Source: Serratia liquefaciens (GTDB taxonomy: Bacteria > Pseudomonadota > Gammaproteobacteria > Enterobacterales > Enterobacteriaceae). From it: a stretch of 64,000 nucleotides of DNA. The notes beneath the pieces are model-generated. The model did not search any database and was not told where the DNA came from. It was given only the letters and a program-made list of their open reading frames with translations. Made by a program: the position numbers and the translations under genes. Location: positions 124,001 through 188,000 of the forward strand of contig JAAXZN010000058.1 in NCBI GenBank assembly GCA_012719855.1, in the 5' to 3' direction. Shown here piece after piece: positions 1 through 9,767 of the stretch; positions within the stretch are counted from its first letter, which is position 1, and each line of letters begins with the position of its first letter.

Positions 1-13
1 CAGGAGAAGCCGG

Positions 14-1267
14 ATGTTAAAGCGTGAAATGAACATTGCTGATTACGATGCCGAACTGTGGCGTGCAATGGAGCAAGAAGTGGTGCGTCAGGAAGAGCAC
101 ATTGAGCTGATTGCGTCTGAGAACTACACCAGCCCGCGCGTGATGCAGGCTCAGGGTTCCCAGCTGACCAACAAATACGCTGAAGGTTATCCGGGCAAGC
201 GTTATTACGGCGGCTGCGAATACGTGGATATCGTTGAGCAACTGGCTATCGACCGTGCCAAAGAGCTGTTCGGTGCCGATTACGCCAACGTACAGCCGCA
301 CTCCGGCTCCCAGGCTAACTTCGCCGTTTACACCGCGCTGCTGCAGCCGGGCGACACCATTTTGGGGATGAACCTGGCGCACGGCGGCCACCTGACCCAC
401 GGTTCACCGGTTAACCTGTCCGGCAAGCTGTATAACGTGGTGCCTTACGGCATCGACGAAAAGGGCCAAATCGATTACGAAGACCTGGCCAAGCAGGCGC
501 AAACCCACAAGCCAAAAATGATCATCGGCGGCTTCTCTGCCTTCTCCGGTATCGTTGACTGGGCAAAAATGCGTGAAATCGCTGACAGCATCGGCGCTTA
601 CCTGTTCGTCGATATGGCGCACGTGGCGGGCCTGATCGCCGCCGGCGTTTATCCGAACCCGGTTCCACACGCTCATATCGTGACCACCACCACCCACAAA
701 ACCCTGGCGGGTCCGCGCGGCGGCCTGATCCTGGCGAAAGGCGGTGATGAAGATCTGTACAAGAAGCTGAACTCCGCCGTGTTCCCGGGCGGCCAGGGCG
801 GCCCGCTGATGCACGTGATTGCCGGTAAAGCGGTAGCGCTGAAAGAAGCGATGGAGCCTGAGTTCAAGATCTACCAGCAGCAAGTGGCCGATAACGCCAA
901 AGCGATGGTGGAAGTGTTCCTGGAGCGCGGCTACAAAGTGGTTTCCGGTGGCACCCATAACCACCTGTTCCTGTTGGATCTGGTTGACAAGAACCTGACC
1001 GGTAAAGAAGCTGACGCCGCCCTGGGCCGTGCCAACATCACCGTGAACAAAAACAGCGTGCCAAACGATCCTAAGAGCCCGTTCGTCACCTCTGGCGTGC
1101 GTATCGGTACTCCGGCAGTGACTCGCCGTGGCTTCAAAGAAGCTGAAGTGCGTGAGCTGGCCGGCTGGATCTGCGACGTGTTGGACAACATCAACGATGA
1201 AGCCACCATCGAACGCACCAAGAAGAAAGTGTTGGATATCTGCGCCCGCCTGCCGGTTTACGCCTAA
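14..1267 (+). CDS. glyA: Serine hydroxymethyltransferase
   Basis: Cytoplasmic PLP enzyme that converts serine plus tetrahydrofolate to glycine plus 5,10-methylene-THF, the main source of one-carbon units. The 417 residues match E. coli GlyA in length and almost residue for residue. The PLP-lysine motif [14 protein letters not shown] lies near residue 229, and the N-terminus [16 protein letters not shown] is the family's own. An AGGAG ribosome site lies 7 bases before the ATG at 14. The upstream control region (PurR and MetR sites in E. coli) falls outside the window. A strong terminator follows, so it is probably monocistronic. Confidence 0.99.
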   Translation: MLKREMNIADYDAELWRAMEQEVVRQEEHIELIASENYTSPRVMQAQGSQLTNKYAEGYPGKRYYGGCEYVDIVEQLAIDRAKELFGADYANVQPHSGSQANFAVYTALLQPGDTILGMNLAHGGHLTHGSPVNLSGKLYNVVPYGIDEKGQIDYEDLAKQAQTHKPKMIIGGFSAFSGIVDWAKMREIADSIGAYLFVDMAHVAGLIAAGVYPNPVPHAHIVTTTTHKTLAGPRGGLILAKGGDEDLYKKLNSAVFPGGQGGPLMHVIAGKAVALKEAMEPEFKIYQQQVADNAKAMVEVFLERGYKVVSGGTHNHLFLLDLVDKNLTGKEADAALGRANITVNKNSVPNDPKSPFVTSGVRIGTPAVTRRGFKEAEVRELAGWICDVLDNINDEATIERTKKKVLDICARLPVYA

Positions 1268-1283
1268 TTCCGCTTTCTGTTTA

Positions 1284-1308
1284 AAAACCCGCTTCGGCGG
1301 GTTTTTTT
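1284..1308 (+). terminator. Rho-independent terminator of glyA
   Basis: A short stem, AACCCGC / GCGGGTT with a TTCG tetraloop, is followed by a run of seven T. It starts 17 bases after the glyA stop codon. Confidence 0.9.
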
Positions 1309-1422
1309 ATGCCCGTGGCAGGCAAACTGTGAACTGCTTAGCAGTCTATGGCCTCATACCTGAATGTACATTGCTAGCCAGTGTGAGCTCTGTCAAAGTA
1401 TTGCCTTCACACCGGAGGGATC

Positions 1423-2574
1423 ATGGTTCTGCAATCAACACGTTGGCTCGCTCTCAGTTACTTCACCTACTTCTTTTCTTACGGCATCTTCTTACCCTTT
1501 TGGGGCGTTTGGTTAAAAGGCGAGGGCATACCGCCTGAAACCATCGGTATTCTGCTCGGCGCCGGGTTGGTTGCACGCTTCCTCGGAAGTTTGCTGATTG
1601 CTCCCCGGGTTAAAGATCCCTCTCATTTGGTGACGGCTTTACGGCTGCTGGCATTGCTGACGCTGGCTTTTGCCATCGGGTTCTGTTTCGGTAACGGCTG
1701 GGGCTGGCTGATGCTGGTGATTGCCGGTTTCAACCTGTTCTTCTCGCCGCTGGTGCCGCTGACCGACGCGCTGGCCGCGACCTGGCAAAAACAGATCACC
1801 ATGGATTACGGCCGGGTCAGACTGTGGGGCTCGCTGGCGTTTGTGATTGGTTCGGCGCTGACCGGACAGATGGTGTCTGTTTGGGGCCATAATGCGATCC
1901 TCTACAGCCTGATCATCAGTATTTTGGCGATGCTGTTGGGCATGATGCTGAAACCGAGCGTGATGCCACAGGGGGAAGCGCGCAGCCACAGCGAAGCCGA
2001 CCGCTCATTGCGTGAGATGCTAAAGGAAGGGCCAGTCTGGCGTTTCCTGCTGTGCGTTACGCTGCTGCAAGGCGCGCACGCCGGCTATTACAGCTTTGGT
2101 TCGATCTATTGGCAGGAAGCGGGCTATTCGGCTTCGACCATTGGCTACCTGTGGTCGCTTGGCGTGGTGGCGGAAGTGATCATTTTCGCCAGCAGTAATT
2201 TCCTGTTCCGACGTTGGAATGCGCGCAATCTGCTGCTGCTTTCCGCCTGCTGTGGCGTGCTGCGCTGGAGCCTGATGGCGAGCAGCACCGAACTGGGATG
2301 GCTGCTGGTGATCCAAATTTTGCATTGCGGCACCTTCACCGTTTGCCATCTGGCGGCGATGCGTTTTATCGCCGCGCGCAAAGGCCCGGAAGTGATCCGG
2401 CTGCAGGCGGTTTACTCGGCGCTGGCAATGGGGGGCGGAATTGCGATTATGACGGTGATTGCCGGCTTCCTGTTCGAGCATCTGCAGGGCGGGGTGTTCT
2501 GGGTGATGGCCGCAGTGGCTCTGCCGGCGCTGTTTATTCGCCCGCCGGCGGTGGCAGTCAGCGGCAGCCGTTAA
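1423..2574 (+). CDS. hcaT: HcaT-type 3-phenylpropionate MFS transporter
   Basis: Inner-membrane major facilitator of the phenylpropionate:H+ symporter family. The 383 residues contain about twelve hydrophobic segments. The N-terminus MVLQSTRWLALSYFTYFFSYG and the central RLWGSLAFVIGSALTG and LLQGAHAGYY stretches match E. coli HcaT closely. The start at 1423 has an ACCGGAGGG ribosome site. No hca dioxygenase genes are present in this window, so the physiological substrate may be broader than 3-phenylpropionate. Its stop codon overlaps that of the convergent csiE gene. Confidence 0.93.
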   Translation: MVLQSTRWLALSYFTYFFSYGIFLPFWGVWLKGEGIPPETIGILLGAGLVARFLGSLLIAPRVKDPSHLVTALRLLALLTLAFAIGFCFGNGWGWLMLVIAGFNLFFSPLVPLTDALAATWQKQITMDYGRVRLWGSLAFVIGSALTGQMVSVWGHNAILYSLIISILAMLLGMMLKPSVMPQGEARSHSEADRSLREMLKEGPVWRFLLCVTLLQGAHAGYYSFGSIYWQEAGYSASTIGYLWSLGVVAEVIIFASSNFLFRRWNARNLLLLSACCGVLRWSLMASSTELGWLLVIQILHCGTFTVCHLAAMRFIAARKGPEVIRLQAVYSALAMGGGIAIMTVIAGFLFEHLQGGVFWVMAAVALPALFIRPPAVAVSGSR

Positions 2575-3836
2575 GCGGTTTCCAGCAGCGCACGGATGGC
2601 TTTGCGCTGCTGGCGTTCCAACGGTAACACGGTATAAATCAGCGGCGGCTGCGGTTCACTGTATTGCGCGGCATAGGGGGTGATCACCAGCGTGACCCCC
2701 TGCGGTGCGCCGGATCGCAGGTAGTCGCGCAGCGGCAGGTATTTGATGTTCAACGGCAGCAGCGTTAACTCGCGGATTTGATACTCCACTTCCTCTTCCA
2801 ACTGCGGGTTGTCCAGCGTCAGCAACAGCACCTGCTTTTCCTGCAGCGCATTGCCTTGCATCAGCCAGGCGCCAAAACTGATGGCGACCAATCCTGCTTC
2901 TTCGCTGGAAAAATGAATGTCGTACTCCTGCTCCAACGGTGCCAGCGCCTCTTGCGCGGTACGCATCAGGCGCGGGTACTTGCGCTCGACCTCTTCCAGC
3001 AGCTGGTTATCGATACCAATCTCAAAGCGACAGCGCTCCACCGCCGGTGCCAGATGGGCAAATAATTGACTGATCAAATCCTCTTTGCTGCTGAAGGTCA
3101 TGCCGGAGATCTGTTGGAATCGTTCGACCATATTTTCAATTGCCGCCATCAGCCTCAGGTCTTCCGCTGAGTCGTTACTGTGGTAGCTGTGATTTTTCAG
3201 CATGGTGAACATCAGTACCAGAAAGTCGCTTTCGCTTGCCTCGGGCTGCAGGGCAAAGAGCCGATTCAGCGAGTGATGCAGCCTGCCGGCCGCCTGGCAT
3301 TCCGGCTTCTGACGCAGCCAGTCGCGCTGAATCGGGCTGAAAGTGGGGTGCCGCTGGCGCTGGCCTTCCCAGGCGCAGTAGCGCAGGTAGTGCTGCAGAA
3401 ACTGACGATCGCGTCGATCGAAACTGCGTTCGAGCAACGCTTCACATTCGCCGATGCACTGTTCCAACTCTGGCGTCAGGTCTGCCACTCGCCCCAGCGC
3501 CTGCTGTAACCACTGGGAAAAGTGACGTTCGACAAACTCCGGGCTGCAGCGCAGGGTTCGTCGCAGCCAGTGGATCAGGCAGAGGCGTTGGTTGAGCGCG
3601 CTGCCTCTGATCCGGTAGCCTTCGTCGGGGTTGCCGTCAATTTCCAGGTGATGGAAACGCTGGATTTCAGTGGCAACCTCGGCTATATCTTGCCGGGTGA
3701 TGAGGGGGGCGACGCCATTAATTTGGCTGATAGTCTCCAGTTGTATTGCGGGCACCGGCGCGTACAGCATCAATAACAGATGGCAGCGTCGCTGTTGACC
3801 GGAGAGCTCAGGCACGGGGGAGGTGTCCAGGCTCAT
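2571..3836 (-). CDS. csiE: Stationary-phase-inducible protein CsiE (PRD-containing)
   Basis: A 421-residue protein of the CsiE family. In E. coli it is sigma-S and cAMP-CRP dependent, but its biochemical role is unknown. It resembles PTS-regulation-domain (PRD) antiterminator-type regulators in its alpha-helical middle part, around residues 170-300. The start at 3836 is preceded by AGAAGGTGAT. It converges on hcaT with a 4-base overlap in which TTAA provides both stop codons. The name rests on position beside hcaT and suhB, as in E. coli, and on overall length and composition. Confidence 0.88.
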   Translation of the reverse strand: MSLDTSPVPELSGQQRRCHLLLMLYAPVPAIQLETISQINGVAPLITRQDIAEVATEIQRFHHLEIDGNPDEGYRIRGSALNQRLCLIHWLRRTLRCSPEFVERHFSQWLQQALGRVADLTPELEQCIGECEALLERSFDRRDRQFLQHYLRYCAWEGQRQRHPTFSPIQRDWLRQKPECQAAGRLHHSLNRLFALQPEASESDFLVLMFTMLKNHSYHSNDSAEDLRLMAAIENMVERFQQISGMTFSSKEDLISQLFAHLAPAVERCRFEIGIDNQLLEEVERKYPRLMRTAQEALAPLEQEYDIHFSSEEAGLVAISFGAWLMQGNALQEKQVLLLTLDNPQLEEEVEYQIRELTLLPLNIKYLPLRDYLRSGAPQGVTLVITPYAAQYSEPQPPLIYTVLPLERQQRKAIRALLETA

Positions 3837-3981
3837 ATCACCTTCTGGCGGGTAACGTTTAAATTATGAATAAGCATAGCAAAAGGCGATGCGCGGCGCG
3901 GCGACGGCACCCGGTTTTACTTCGGCTTACAACTTTCGTCACAATTATTGGCTGTAATGGCGACGGTTTAAGCTTGGTTGA

Positions 3982-3996
3982 TGTTACTTTATAACA
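3982..3996. promoter_or_regulatory. Putative Zur box
   Basis: The 15-mer TGTTACTTTATAACA has perfect 5-base arms (TGTTA/TAACA). It differs at two positions from the core TGTTATANTATAACA of enterobacterial zinc-uptake-regulator sites. It lies 18 bases before the preferred start of the DUF1007/NicO pair, where a repressor would block transcription. This is inferred from the motif only. Confidence 0.5.
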
Positions 3997-4013
3997 ATAA
4001 TGAGTATCGTTTG

Positions 4014-4649
4014 ATGATGAAGTTACGATTTATTCTGGCCGGTTTTTTGACGCTTTTTAGCGCCGGTGCTGTCGCTCACCCACACAGCTTTATTGATATG
4101 AACACCACTTTCGTGGCTAAGGATCAACAGCTGGTTGGCTTGAAAATGGTTTGGGTTATGGACGAAATTACCTCGGCGGATCTGCTCTACGATGCGGAAA
4201 ATGCCAAAGACGACTCGGAAGTGTGGAAGAAATTGGCGGCGCAGGTGATGGCCAACGTGCTTGGCCAACACTATTTCACCGACGTGTATCGCGACGGCAA
4301 ACGAGTGAAATATTTGAACCTGCCGACGGAATATCACCTGTCGCGTCAGGGGCATCAGGCGGTGCTGGAGTTTGTGTTGCCGCTGGCCGAGCCGCAGCCG
4401 CTGGCGGGCAAGCCGTTTGAAATCGCCACCTACGATCCCACCTACTTTGTTGATATGACCTATAAAGATAAAACGGCGCTGCATTTACCGCCGGAAATGG
4501 CCGCCCAATGCAAGTTCAAGCTGATGACGCCAAAACCGAACTCCTCCTTGCAGGCTTATGCGTTATCCCTCGATAAGAACGATTCCCCCGGTGAAGATAT
4601 GGAACTGGGGCAACAGTTTGCGCAGAGGGTCAGTCTGCAATGTCAATAA
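4014..4649 (+). CDS. DUF1007 family periplasmic metal-transport-associated protein
   Basis: A secreted protein of the DUF1007 family (COG3683-like), which is found next to NicO-type nickel/cobalt permeases. The precursor has a signal peptide (residues 1-21, MMKLRFILAGFLTLFSAGAV) and the mature protein begins with a His-rich AHPHSFIDM segment, a likely metal ligand. The start at 4014 or 4017 gives a normal signal peptide. The longer frame from 3978 would put 12 polar residues in front and run through the Zur-like site. It overlaps the NicO gene by 10 bases, so translation is probably coupled. The metal (Zn, Ni or Co) is not established. Confidence 0.8.
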   Translation: MMKLRFILAGFLTLFSAGAVAHPHSFIDMNTTFVAKDQQLVGLKMVWVMDEITSADLLYDAENAKDDSEVWKKLAAQVMANVLGQHYFTDVYRDGKRVKYLNLPTEYHLSRQGHQAVLEFVLPLAEPQPLAGKPFEIATYDPTYFVDMTYKDKTALHLPPEMAAQCKFKLMTPKPNSSLQAYALSLDKNDSPGEDMELGQQFAQRVSLQCQ

Positions 4650-5662
4650 ATCTCAGCCAGCCCGCCACGCGTAAACGGCACTGGGTCTTCAGCCTGTGGC
4701 CGCTGTTGCTGTTTGCGCTGCTGCTGGCACTGGGTGCCCGGTTGGCGTGGCACTATTGGCCGCAGTTGCTGTTGCAAAGCGTGGTGTGGCAAAAAGGGTT
4801 GCATCTGCAGATGGCCGGCCTGTTGCAGCAGGTCAAAGCGGCACCGCAGCAAGCCGGATTGGCTTTGATGCTGTTCAGCCTGAGCTATGGGGTGTTGCAT
4901 GCGCTCGGCCCCGGCCACGGCAAGGTGGTGATTGCCACCTATCTGGCGACCCACCCGGCGCGGCTGAAAAGCAGCCTGAAACTGACCTTTGCTGCTTCGC
5001 TGGTGCAGGGGCTGGTGGCTATCGCCCTGGTAACGCTGATGCTAGTGGTGCTGCAACTGTCATCACGGCAGTTGCATCAGAGCAGTTTCTGGCTGGAGAA
5101 GGGCAGTTTTGTTCTGGTGATGTTGCTCGGCGTGCTGCTCACTTGGCGCGCGTTGAAGCGTTTGTATCACGCGGTGAAAGCCATGCGTCCGCAACCGGCG
5201 CTGCGAATCAACAGCCTGCAACCTTTGCCGGCGGATCACGTTCACAGCGAGCATTGTGGCTGTGGTCACCGCCATTTGCCGAGTGATACAGAGCTGCAGG
5301 CCGGCAGTGACTGGCGTACGCAGACCGCCATCGTGTTGGCGATGGGCATGCGGCCCTGCTCGGGGGCGATACTGGTGTTGCTGTTTTCCAAGGTGATTGG
5401 CGTTTTCGCCTGGGGGGTGGTTTCCGCATTGGCGATGGCGCTAGGCACTTCACTGACCATCTCGTTACTGGCCTTACTGGTGCATTACAGCCGCCGATTG
5501 GCGGTGCGACTTAGCCGCTCCCGCGCTCCCGCCGCCTGGAGTGCGGTGGCCTGGGGTTCGCTGGCGCTGGCCGGTGGTTTGATTTTGTTGTTTGCCGGGC
5601 TGCTGCTGTACGCCAGCGCCCAGCCGGAATTCGGCGGCGGCATTCGGCCTTTCTCCCGCTAA
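4640..5662 (+). CDS. NicO/RcnA-type nickel/cobalt (metal) permease
   Basis: A 340-residue inner-membrane protein of the NicO family. Its HALGPGHGKVVIATY signature near residue 88 is the metal-binding helix of RcnA-like transporters. A cytoplasmic or periplasmic loop around residues 195-216 is rich in His and Cys (HVHSEHCGCGHRHLP), as in metal-efflux members. A second conserved helix reads MGMRPCSGAILVLLFSK. It overlaps the DUF1007 gene by 10 bases, marking a two-gene operon. A Zur-like box upstream would point to zinc-responsive control, whereas RcnA itself answers to Ni/Co through RcnR. Confidence 0.86.
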   Translation: MSINLSQPATRKRHWVFSLWPLLLFALLLALGARLAWHYWPQLLLQSVVWQKGLHLQMAGLLQQVKAAPQQAGLALMLFSLSYGVLHALGPGHGKVVIATYLATHPARLKSSLKLTFAASLVQGLVAIALVTLMLVVLQLSSRQLHQSSFWLEKGSFVLVMLLGVLLTWRALKRLYHAVKAMRPQPALRINSLQPLPADHVHSEHCGCGHRHLPSDTELQAGSDWRTQTAIVLAMGMRPCSGAILVLLFSKVIGVFAWGVVSALAMALGTSLTISLLALLVHYSRRLAVRLSRSRAPAAWSAVAWGSLALAGGLILLFAGLLLYASAQPEFGGGIRPFSR

Positions 5663-5670
5663 CAGGCATA

Positions 5671-5705
5671 AAAAAAGCGCTGCAATGATTGCAGCGCTTT
5701 TTCTT
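5671..5705. terminator. Bidirectional terminator between nicO-type gene and suhB
   Basis: AAAAAAGCGCTGCAAT and ATTGCAGCGCTTTTT form a 10-base GC-rich stem with A-rich and T-rich flanks. It can therefore serve both convergent genes. Confidence 0.9.
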
Positions 5706-5731
5706 TATTCATTTACTTTTACTTCGCGAGA

Positions 5732-6535
5732 TTAACGCTTCAGCGCTTCGCTCAGTTCTTCACGCATGGTGGAAAGCATGGCTTTCACTACGCGTGGGTT
5801 ACCGGCTACCACGTTGCCGGAGCTGAAGTGGTTGTGGCCGCCAACGAAGTCGGTCACCAGGCCGCCAGATTCGCGCACCAGCAGTTCACCCGCGGCGAAA
5901 TCCCATGGCTTCAGGCCAATTTCGAAGAAACCGTCCACGCGACCGGCAGCCACGTAGGCCAGATCCAGTGCGGCAGAACCGGTACGACGGAAGTCGGCAC
6001 ACTGGGTAAACAGTTTGCCAACCACGTTGATGTATGGCGTTGCGTGCTGCTTAACTTTGAACGGGAAGCCGGTTGCCAGGATGGTGCCATCCAGGTCTTT
6101 GGCGTTGGTGCCGCGCAGACGGTAACCGTTGAGCTGTGCGCCCTGACCGCGGGTAGCGGTGAACAGTTCGTTACGCATTGGATCGTAAACCACAGCCACT
6201 TCGGTACGGCCTTTAATGCGCACGGCAATAGAAACTGAGAAGTGTGGGAAACGTTTGATGAAGTTTGATGTGCCATCCAGTGGATCGATCACCCATTGTA
6301 CGTCTTTATCTTCGCCGACCAATTCGCCGCGTTCTTCGGTAACAATAGTATGTTGCGGATAGGACTTGCGAATGACGTCGATGATCAGATGCTCTGCATC
6401 GCGATCGACGTTAGTGACAAAGTCATTGGTCCCTTTCTGGCTCGCTTCTACAGCGTCCGGGGTTTCGTAGTTTTTGGCAATCAGGTTACCGGCCTTGCGC
6501 GCAGCGCGCACGGCGATCGTCAGCATCGGATGCAT
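5732..6535 (-). CDS. suhB: Inositol-1-monophosphatase / Nus factor SuhB
   Basis: A Mg-dependent inositol monophosphatase that in E. coli also belongs to the rRNA antitermination complex. The 267 residues equal the E. coli length. The metal and catalytic motifs are visible: EERGE near residue 67, WVIDPLDGTSNF near 81-92, and KPWDFAAGE near 209. The start has a GGAAG ribosome site. It is transcribed divergently from trmJ across a 119-base shared promoter region. Confidence 0.98.
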   Translation of the reverse strand: MHPMLTIAVRAARKAGNLIAKNYETPDAVEASQKGTNDFVTNVDRDAEHLIIDVIRKSYPQHTIVTEERGELVGEDKDVQWVIDPLDGTSNFIKRFPHFSVSIAVRIKGRTEVAVVYDPMRNELFTATRGQGAQLNGYRLRGTNAKDLDGTILATGFPFKVKQHATPYINVVGKLFTQCADFRRTGSAALDLAYVAAGRVDGFFEIGLKPWDFAAGELLVRESGGLVTDFVGGHNHFSSGNVVAGNPRVVKAMLSTMREELSEALKR

Positions 6536-6654
6536 GGGTATCTTCCAACTAGGATGTTAAAGAACAGGAAACGGCGCGAAGTATAGCAGGTGTTCGGTAA
6601 AATGCCTACGGCTGTGTTAAGATGCTGTGATTTTCCGCTACGCTCAGAGTTTGT

Positions 6655-7389
6655 ATGCTGCATAACATCCGCATTGTTCTGGTAGAAACCTCTCATACCG
6701 GCAACATGGGCTCGACCGCCAGAGCCATGAAAACCATGGGGTTAACCAACCTTTATCTGGTTAATCCGTTGATAAAACCCGATTCTCAGGCGATCGCCCT
6801 GGCCGCTGGCGCCAGCGATGTGATCGGCAACGCCACTATCGTTGATACCCTCGATGACGCTATTGCCGGCTGTAGCCTGGTGGTGGGCACCAGCGCACGT
6901 TCACGCACTTTGCCGTGGCCGATGCTGGAACCCCGTGAATGCGGTGTACGCGCCGTGCACGAAGGCGAACATGCGCCAGTGGCGTTGGTCTTCGGCCGTG
7001 AACGTGTGGGCCTGACCAATGACGAACTGCAAAAGTGTCATTATCACGTCGCCATTCCGGCCAACCCGGATTACAGCTCGCTGAATCTGGCGATGGCGGT
7101 GCAGATCCTGGCCTATGAAGTGCGTGTGGCCTATCTCGATCGTCAACAGGCGGGCGTGCCGCCGTTGGAAGAGACACCGTATCCACTGGTGGATGACCTC
7201 GAGCGTTTCTATCAGCACCTGGAACAAACGCTGCAAAATAGCGGCTTCATTCGTCCGTCCCATCCGGGGCAGGTGATGAGTCGTTTGCGCCGTTTATTCA
7301 CCCGCGCACGACCGGAAGCTCAAGAGCTGAATATTCTGCGCGGCATGCTGACGTCGATAGAGAAACAGGATAAACAGCAAGGTCATTAA
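6655..7389 (+). CDS. trmJ: tRNA (cytidine/uridine-2'-O-)-methyltransferase TrmJ
   Basis: A SPOUT-class SAM methyltransferase that 2'-O-methylates position 32 of certain tRNAs. The 244 residues follow E. coli TrmJ throughout. They include the N-terminal [11 protein letters not shown], the SAM-binding knot segment [10 protein letters not shown] near residue 117, and [10 protein letters not shown] near 143. It lies between suhB and iscR, as in E. coli. Confidence 0.97.
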   Translation: MLHNIRIVLVETSHTGNMGSTARAMKTMGLTNLYLVNPLIKPDSQAIALAAGASDVIGNATIVDTLDDAIAGCSLVVGTSARSRTLPWPMLEPRECGVRAVHEGEHAPVALVFGRERVGLTNDELQKCHYHVAIPANPDYSSLNLAMAVQILAYEVRVAYLDRQQAGVPPLEETPYPLVDDLERFYQHLEQTLQNSGFIRPSHPGQVMSRLRRLFTRARPEAQELNILRGMLTSIEKQDKQQGH

Positions 7390-7490
7390 TTTTAGGGTTG
7401 CGTAACGGTTAAAGGTAATAGCATTAGTTATCCAAGGGTTATAACATGTATTTTATATGCATTTTGCATGGCTAAGTACAAAATGTGCTA

Positions 7491-7540
7491 ATACTTGAGT
7501 AAATTACTAGGTTAAATAGTTGACTGATTTACTCGGGAAT
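7491..7540. promoter_or_regulatory. Tandem IscR type-1 boxes and iscR promoter
   Basis: Two 25-base sites abut exactly, 7491-7515 and 7516-7540. Against the type-1 IscR pattern (ATASYYGACT..., palindromic, 25 bases) I count about 20 and 23 matches. The second carries TTGACT (7520-7525), which also serves as a -35 element; a weak -10 follows near 7543. This is the arrangement by which [2Fe-2S]-IscR represses its own operon in E. coli. Confidence 0.85.
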
Positions 7541-7584
7541 GTCAGACTTTCGGCCATGTTTGACCAACAGGTAACCACTTAGCT

Positions 7585-8079
7585 ATGAGACTGACATCTA
7601 AAGGCCGTTATGCCGTAACCGCTATGCTTGACGTGGCATTGCACTCCCAGGAAGGGCCCGTTCCTCTGGCGGATATTTCTGAGCGCCAAGGTATCTCGCT
7701 CTCTTATCTGGAACAATTATTCTCCCGTCTGCGTAAAAATGGCCTGGTGGCCAGCGTACGCGGACCGGGCGGTGGTTATCTGCTGGGCAAAGACGCGGGT
7801 GAGATTGCCGTTGGTGCAGTTATCACTGCCGTCGATGAATCGGTAGATGCAACCCGTTGCCAGGGTAAAGAAGGCTGTCAGGGTGGCGATCGCTGCCTGA
7901 CCCATACCCTGTGGCGCGATCTGAGCGAGCGCATCAGCGGGTTCCTGAACAACATTACGCTGGCTGAACTGGTGAACAACCAGGAAGTGCTGGTGGTGGC
8001 GGACCGTCAAAACAACGATACCCGTCGCACGGCCAACGGTCGTCCGCAAGAAACTATCAACGTTAATCTGCGCGCATAA
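7585..8079 (+). CDS. iscR: Fe-S cluster-sensing transcriptional regulator IscR
   Basis: An Rrf2-family winged-helix regulator that binds a [2Fe-2S] cluster and, with it, represses the isc operon. The 164 residues include the DNA-recognition segment [19 protein letters not shown] (37-55). The cluster ligands Cys92, Cys98, Cys104 and His107 are all present in [17 protein letters not shown]. It is the first gene of iscRSUA-hscBA-fdx-iscX, 55 bases before iscS. Confidence 0.98.
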   Translation: MRLTSKGRYAVTAMLDVALHSQEGPVPLADISERQGISLSYLEQLFSRLRKNGLVASVRGPGGGYLLGKDAGEIAVGAVITAVDESVDATRCQGKEGCQGGDRCLTHTLWRDLSERISGFLNNITLAELVNNQEVLVVADRQNNDTRRTANGRPQETINVNLRA

Positions 8080-8134
8080 GCAGCTGGCGATACTTTTTTT
8101 AGTTTTTGGAAGTGATGTACGGAGCACAAGAGCA

Positions 8135-9349
8135 ATGAAATTACCGATTTATCTGGATTACTCAGCAACGACGCCGGTTGATCCGCGCGTCGCTGAGAAA
8201 ATGATGCAGTTTTTGACTCTGGACGGGACTTTCGGTAACCCGGCTTCCCGTTCCCACCGTTTCGGGTGGCAGGCGGAAGAAGCGGTAGATATCGCCCGTA
8301 ACCAAATCGCTGAACTGGTTGGCGCTGACCCGCGCGAAATCGTGTTCACTTCCGGAGCAACCGAATCCGACAACCTGGCGATTAAAGGCGCTGCCAATTT
8401 CTATCAAAAGAAAGGCAAGCACATCATCACCAGCAAAACCGAACATAAAGCCGTGCTGGACACCTGTCGCCAGCTCGAGCGTGAAGGCTTTGAAGTGACC
8501 TACCTGGCACCGCAAAGCAACGGTATCATCAGCCTGCAAGCCCTCGAAGCCGCGATGCGTGAAGACACCATTCTGGTTTCGATCATGCACGTGAACAACG
8601 AAATCGGCGTGGTGCAGGATATCGAAGCGATCGGCGAAATGTGCCGCGCGCGCGGTATCATCTACCACGTTGATGCGACGCAGAGCGTGGGCAAACTGCC
8701 TATCGATCTGAGCAAGCTGAAAGTCGATCTGATGTCCTTCTCCGGTCACAAGATTTATGGCCCGAAAGGTATCGGTGCGCTGTACGTGCGTCGTAAACCG
8801 CGTATCCGTATCGAAGCTCAGATCCACGGCGGCGGTCATGAGCGCGGTATGCGTTCAGGTACGTTGCCAGTGCATCAGATTGCCGGTATGGGTGAAGCCT
8901 ACCGTATCGCCAAAGAAGAAATGCCGACAGAAATGGCGCGCCTGCGTACGCTGCGTGACCGTCTGTGGAACGGCGTGAAAGATATGGAAGAAGTGTATCT
9001 GAACGGCGATCTGGAACACGGCGTTCCTAACATCCTGAATGTCAGCTTCAACTATGTTGAAGGTGAATCGCTGATCATGGCGCTGAAAGACCTTGCCGTA
9101 TCTTCAGGTTCCGCCTGTACCTCTGCCAGCCTTGAGCCATCTTACGTGCTGCGCGCGTTGGGTATGACCGACGAGTTGGCGCATAGCTCGATCCGTTTCT
9201 CCCTGGGGCGTTTCACCACGGAAGAAGAGATCGATTACACCATTCAACTGGTGCGTAAATCCATTGGCCGTCTGCGTGACCTGTCTCCACTGTGGGATAT
9301 GTTCAAGCAGGGCGTGGATATCAACAGCATCGAATGGGCACATCATTAA
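8135..9349 (+). CDS. iscS: Cysteine desulfurase IscS
   Basis: A PLP enzyme that removes sulfur from cysteine as a persulfide and passes it to IscU, ThiI, TusA and others. The 404 residues are collinear with the E. coli enzyme. The PLP lysine lies in [12 protein letters not shown] (near 206) and the persulfide Cys328 in [16 protein letters not shown]. An ACGGAGCA ribosome site precedes the ATG. Confidence 0.99.
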   Translation: MKLPIYLDYSATTPVDPRVAEKMMQFLTLDGTFGNPASRSHRFGWQAEEAVDIARNQIAELVGADPREIVFTSGATESDNLAIKGAANFYQKKGKHIITSKTEHKAVLDTCRQLEREGFEVTYLAPQSNGIISLQALEAAMREDTILVSIMHVNNEIGVVQDIEAIGEMCRARGIIYHVDATQSVGKLPIDLSKLKVDLMSFSGHKIYGPKGIGALYVRRKPRIRIEAQIHGGGHERGMRSGTLPVHQIAGMGEAYRIAKEEMPTEMARLRTLRDRLWNGVKDMEEVYLNGDLEHGVPNILNVSFNYVEGESLIMALKDLAVSSGSACTSASLEPSYVLRALGMTDELAHSSIRFSLGRFTTEEEIDYTIQLVRKSIGRLRDLSPLWDMFKQGVDINSIEWAHH

Positions 9350-9373
9350 TTCTCAGGATTCAGGAGCAAGGTT

Positions 9374-9760
9374 ATGGCTTACAGCGAAAAAGTAATCGAT
9401 CACTATGAAAACCCGCGTAACGTGGGTTCTTTCGACAACGAAGATCCTAGCGTCGGCAGCGGTATGGTTGGCGCACCGGCTTGTGGCGACGTCATGAAGC
9501 TGCAGATCAAAGTCAACAATGAAGGCATCATTGAAGACGCGCGTTTCAAAACTTACGGCTGCGGTTCCGCCATCGCCTCCAGCTCGCTGGTGACCGAATG
9601 GATGAAAGGCAAATCTCTTGATCAGGCCGAAGCGATCAAAAACACCCAGATCGCCGAAGAACTGGAATTACCGCCGGTAAAAATTCACTGCTCTATCCTG
9701 GCGGAAGACGCCATTAAAGCAGCGATTGCCGACTACAAGAGCAAACATAACGCCAAGTAA
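9374..9760 (+). CDS. iscU: Fe-S cluster assembly scaffold IscU
   Basis: A 128-residue scaffold on which [2Fe-2S] and [4Fe-4S] clusters are built. The three ligand cysteines are in GAPACGDVMK, TYGCGSAIASS and KIHCSILAED. The HscA recognition peptide LPPVK is intact just before the third cysteine. It starts 24 bases after iscS with a CAGGAGCAAGG ribosome site. It is followed by an unusually long (125-base) gap holding a dispersed palindrome before iscA. Confidence 0.99.
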   Translation: MAYSEKVIDHYENPRNVGSFDNEDPSVGSGMVGAPACGDVMKLQIKVNNEGIIEDARFKTYGCGSAIASSSLVTEWMKGKSLDQAEAIKNTQIAEELELPPVKIHCSILAEDAIKAAIADYKSKHNAK

Positions 9761-9767
9761 TTCTTGT

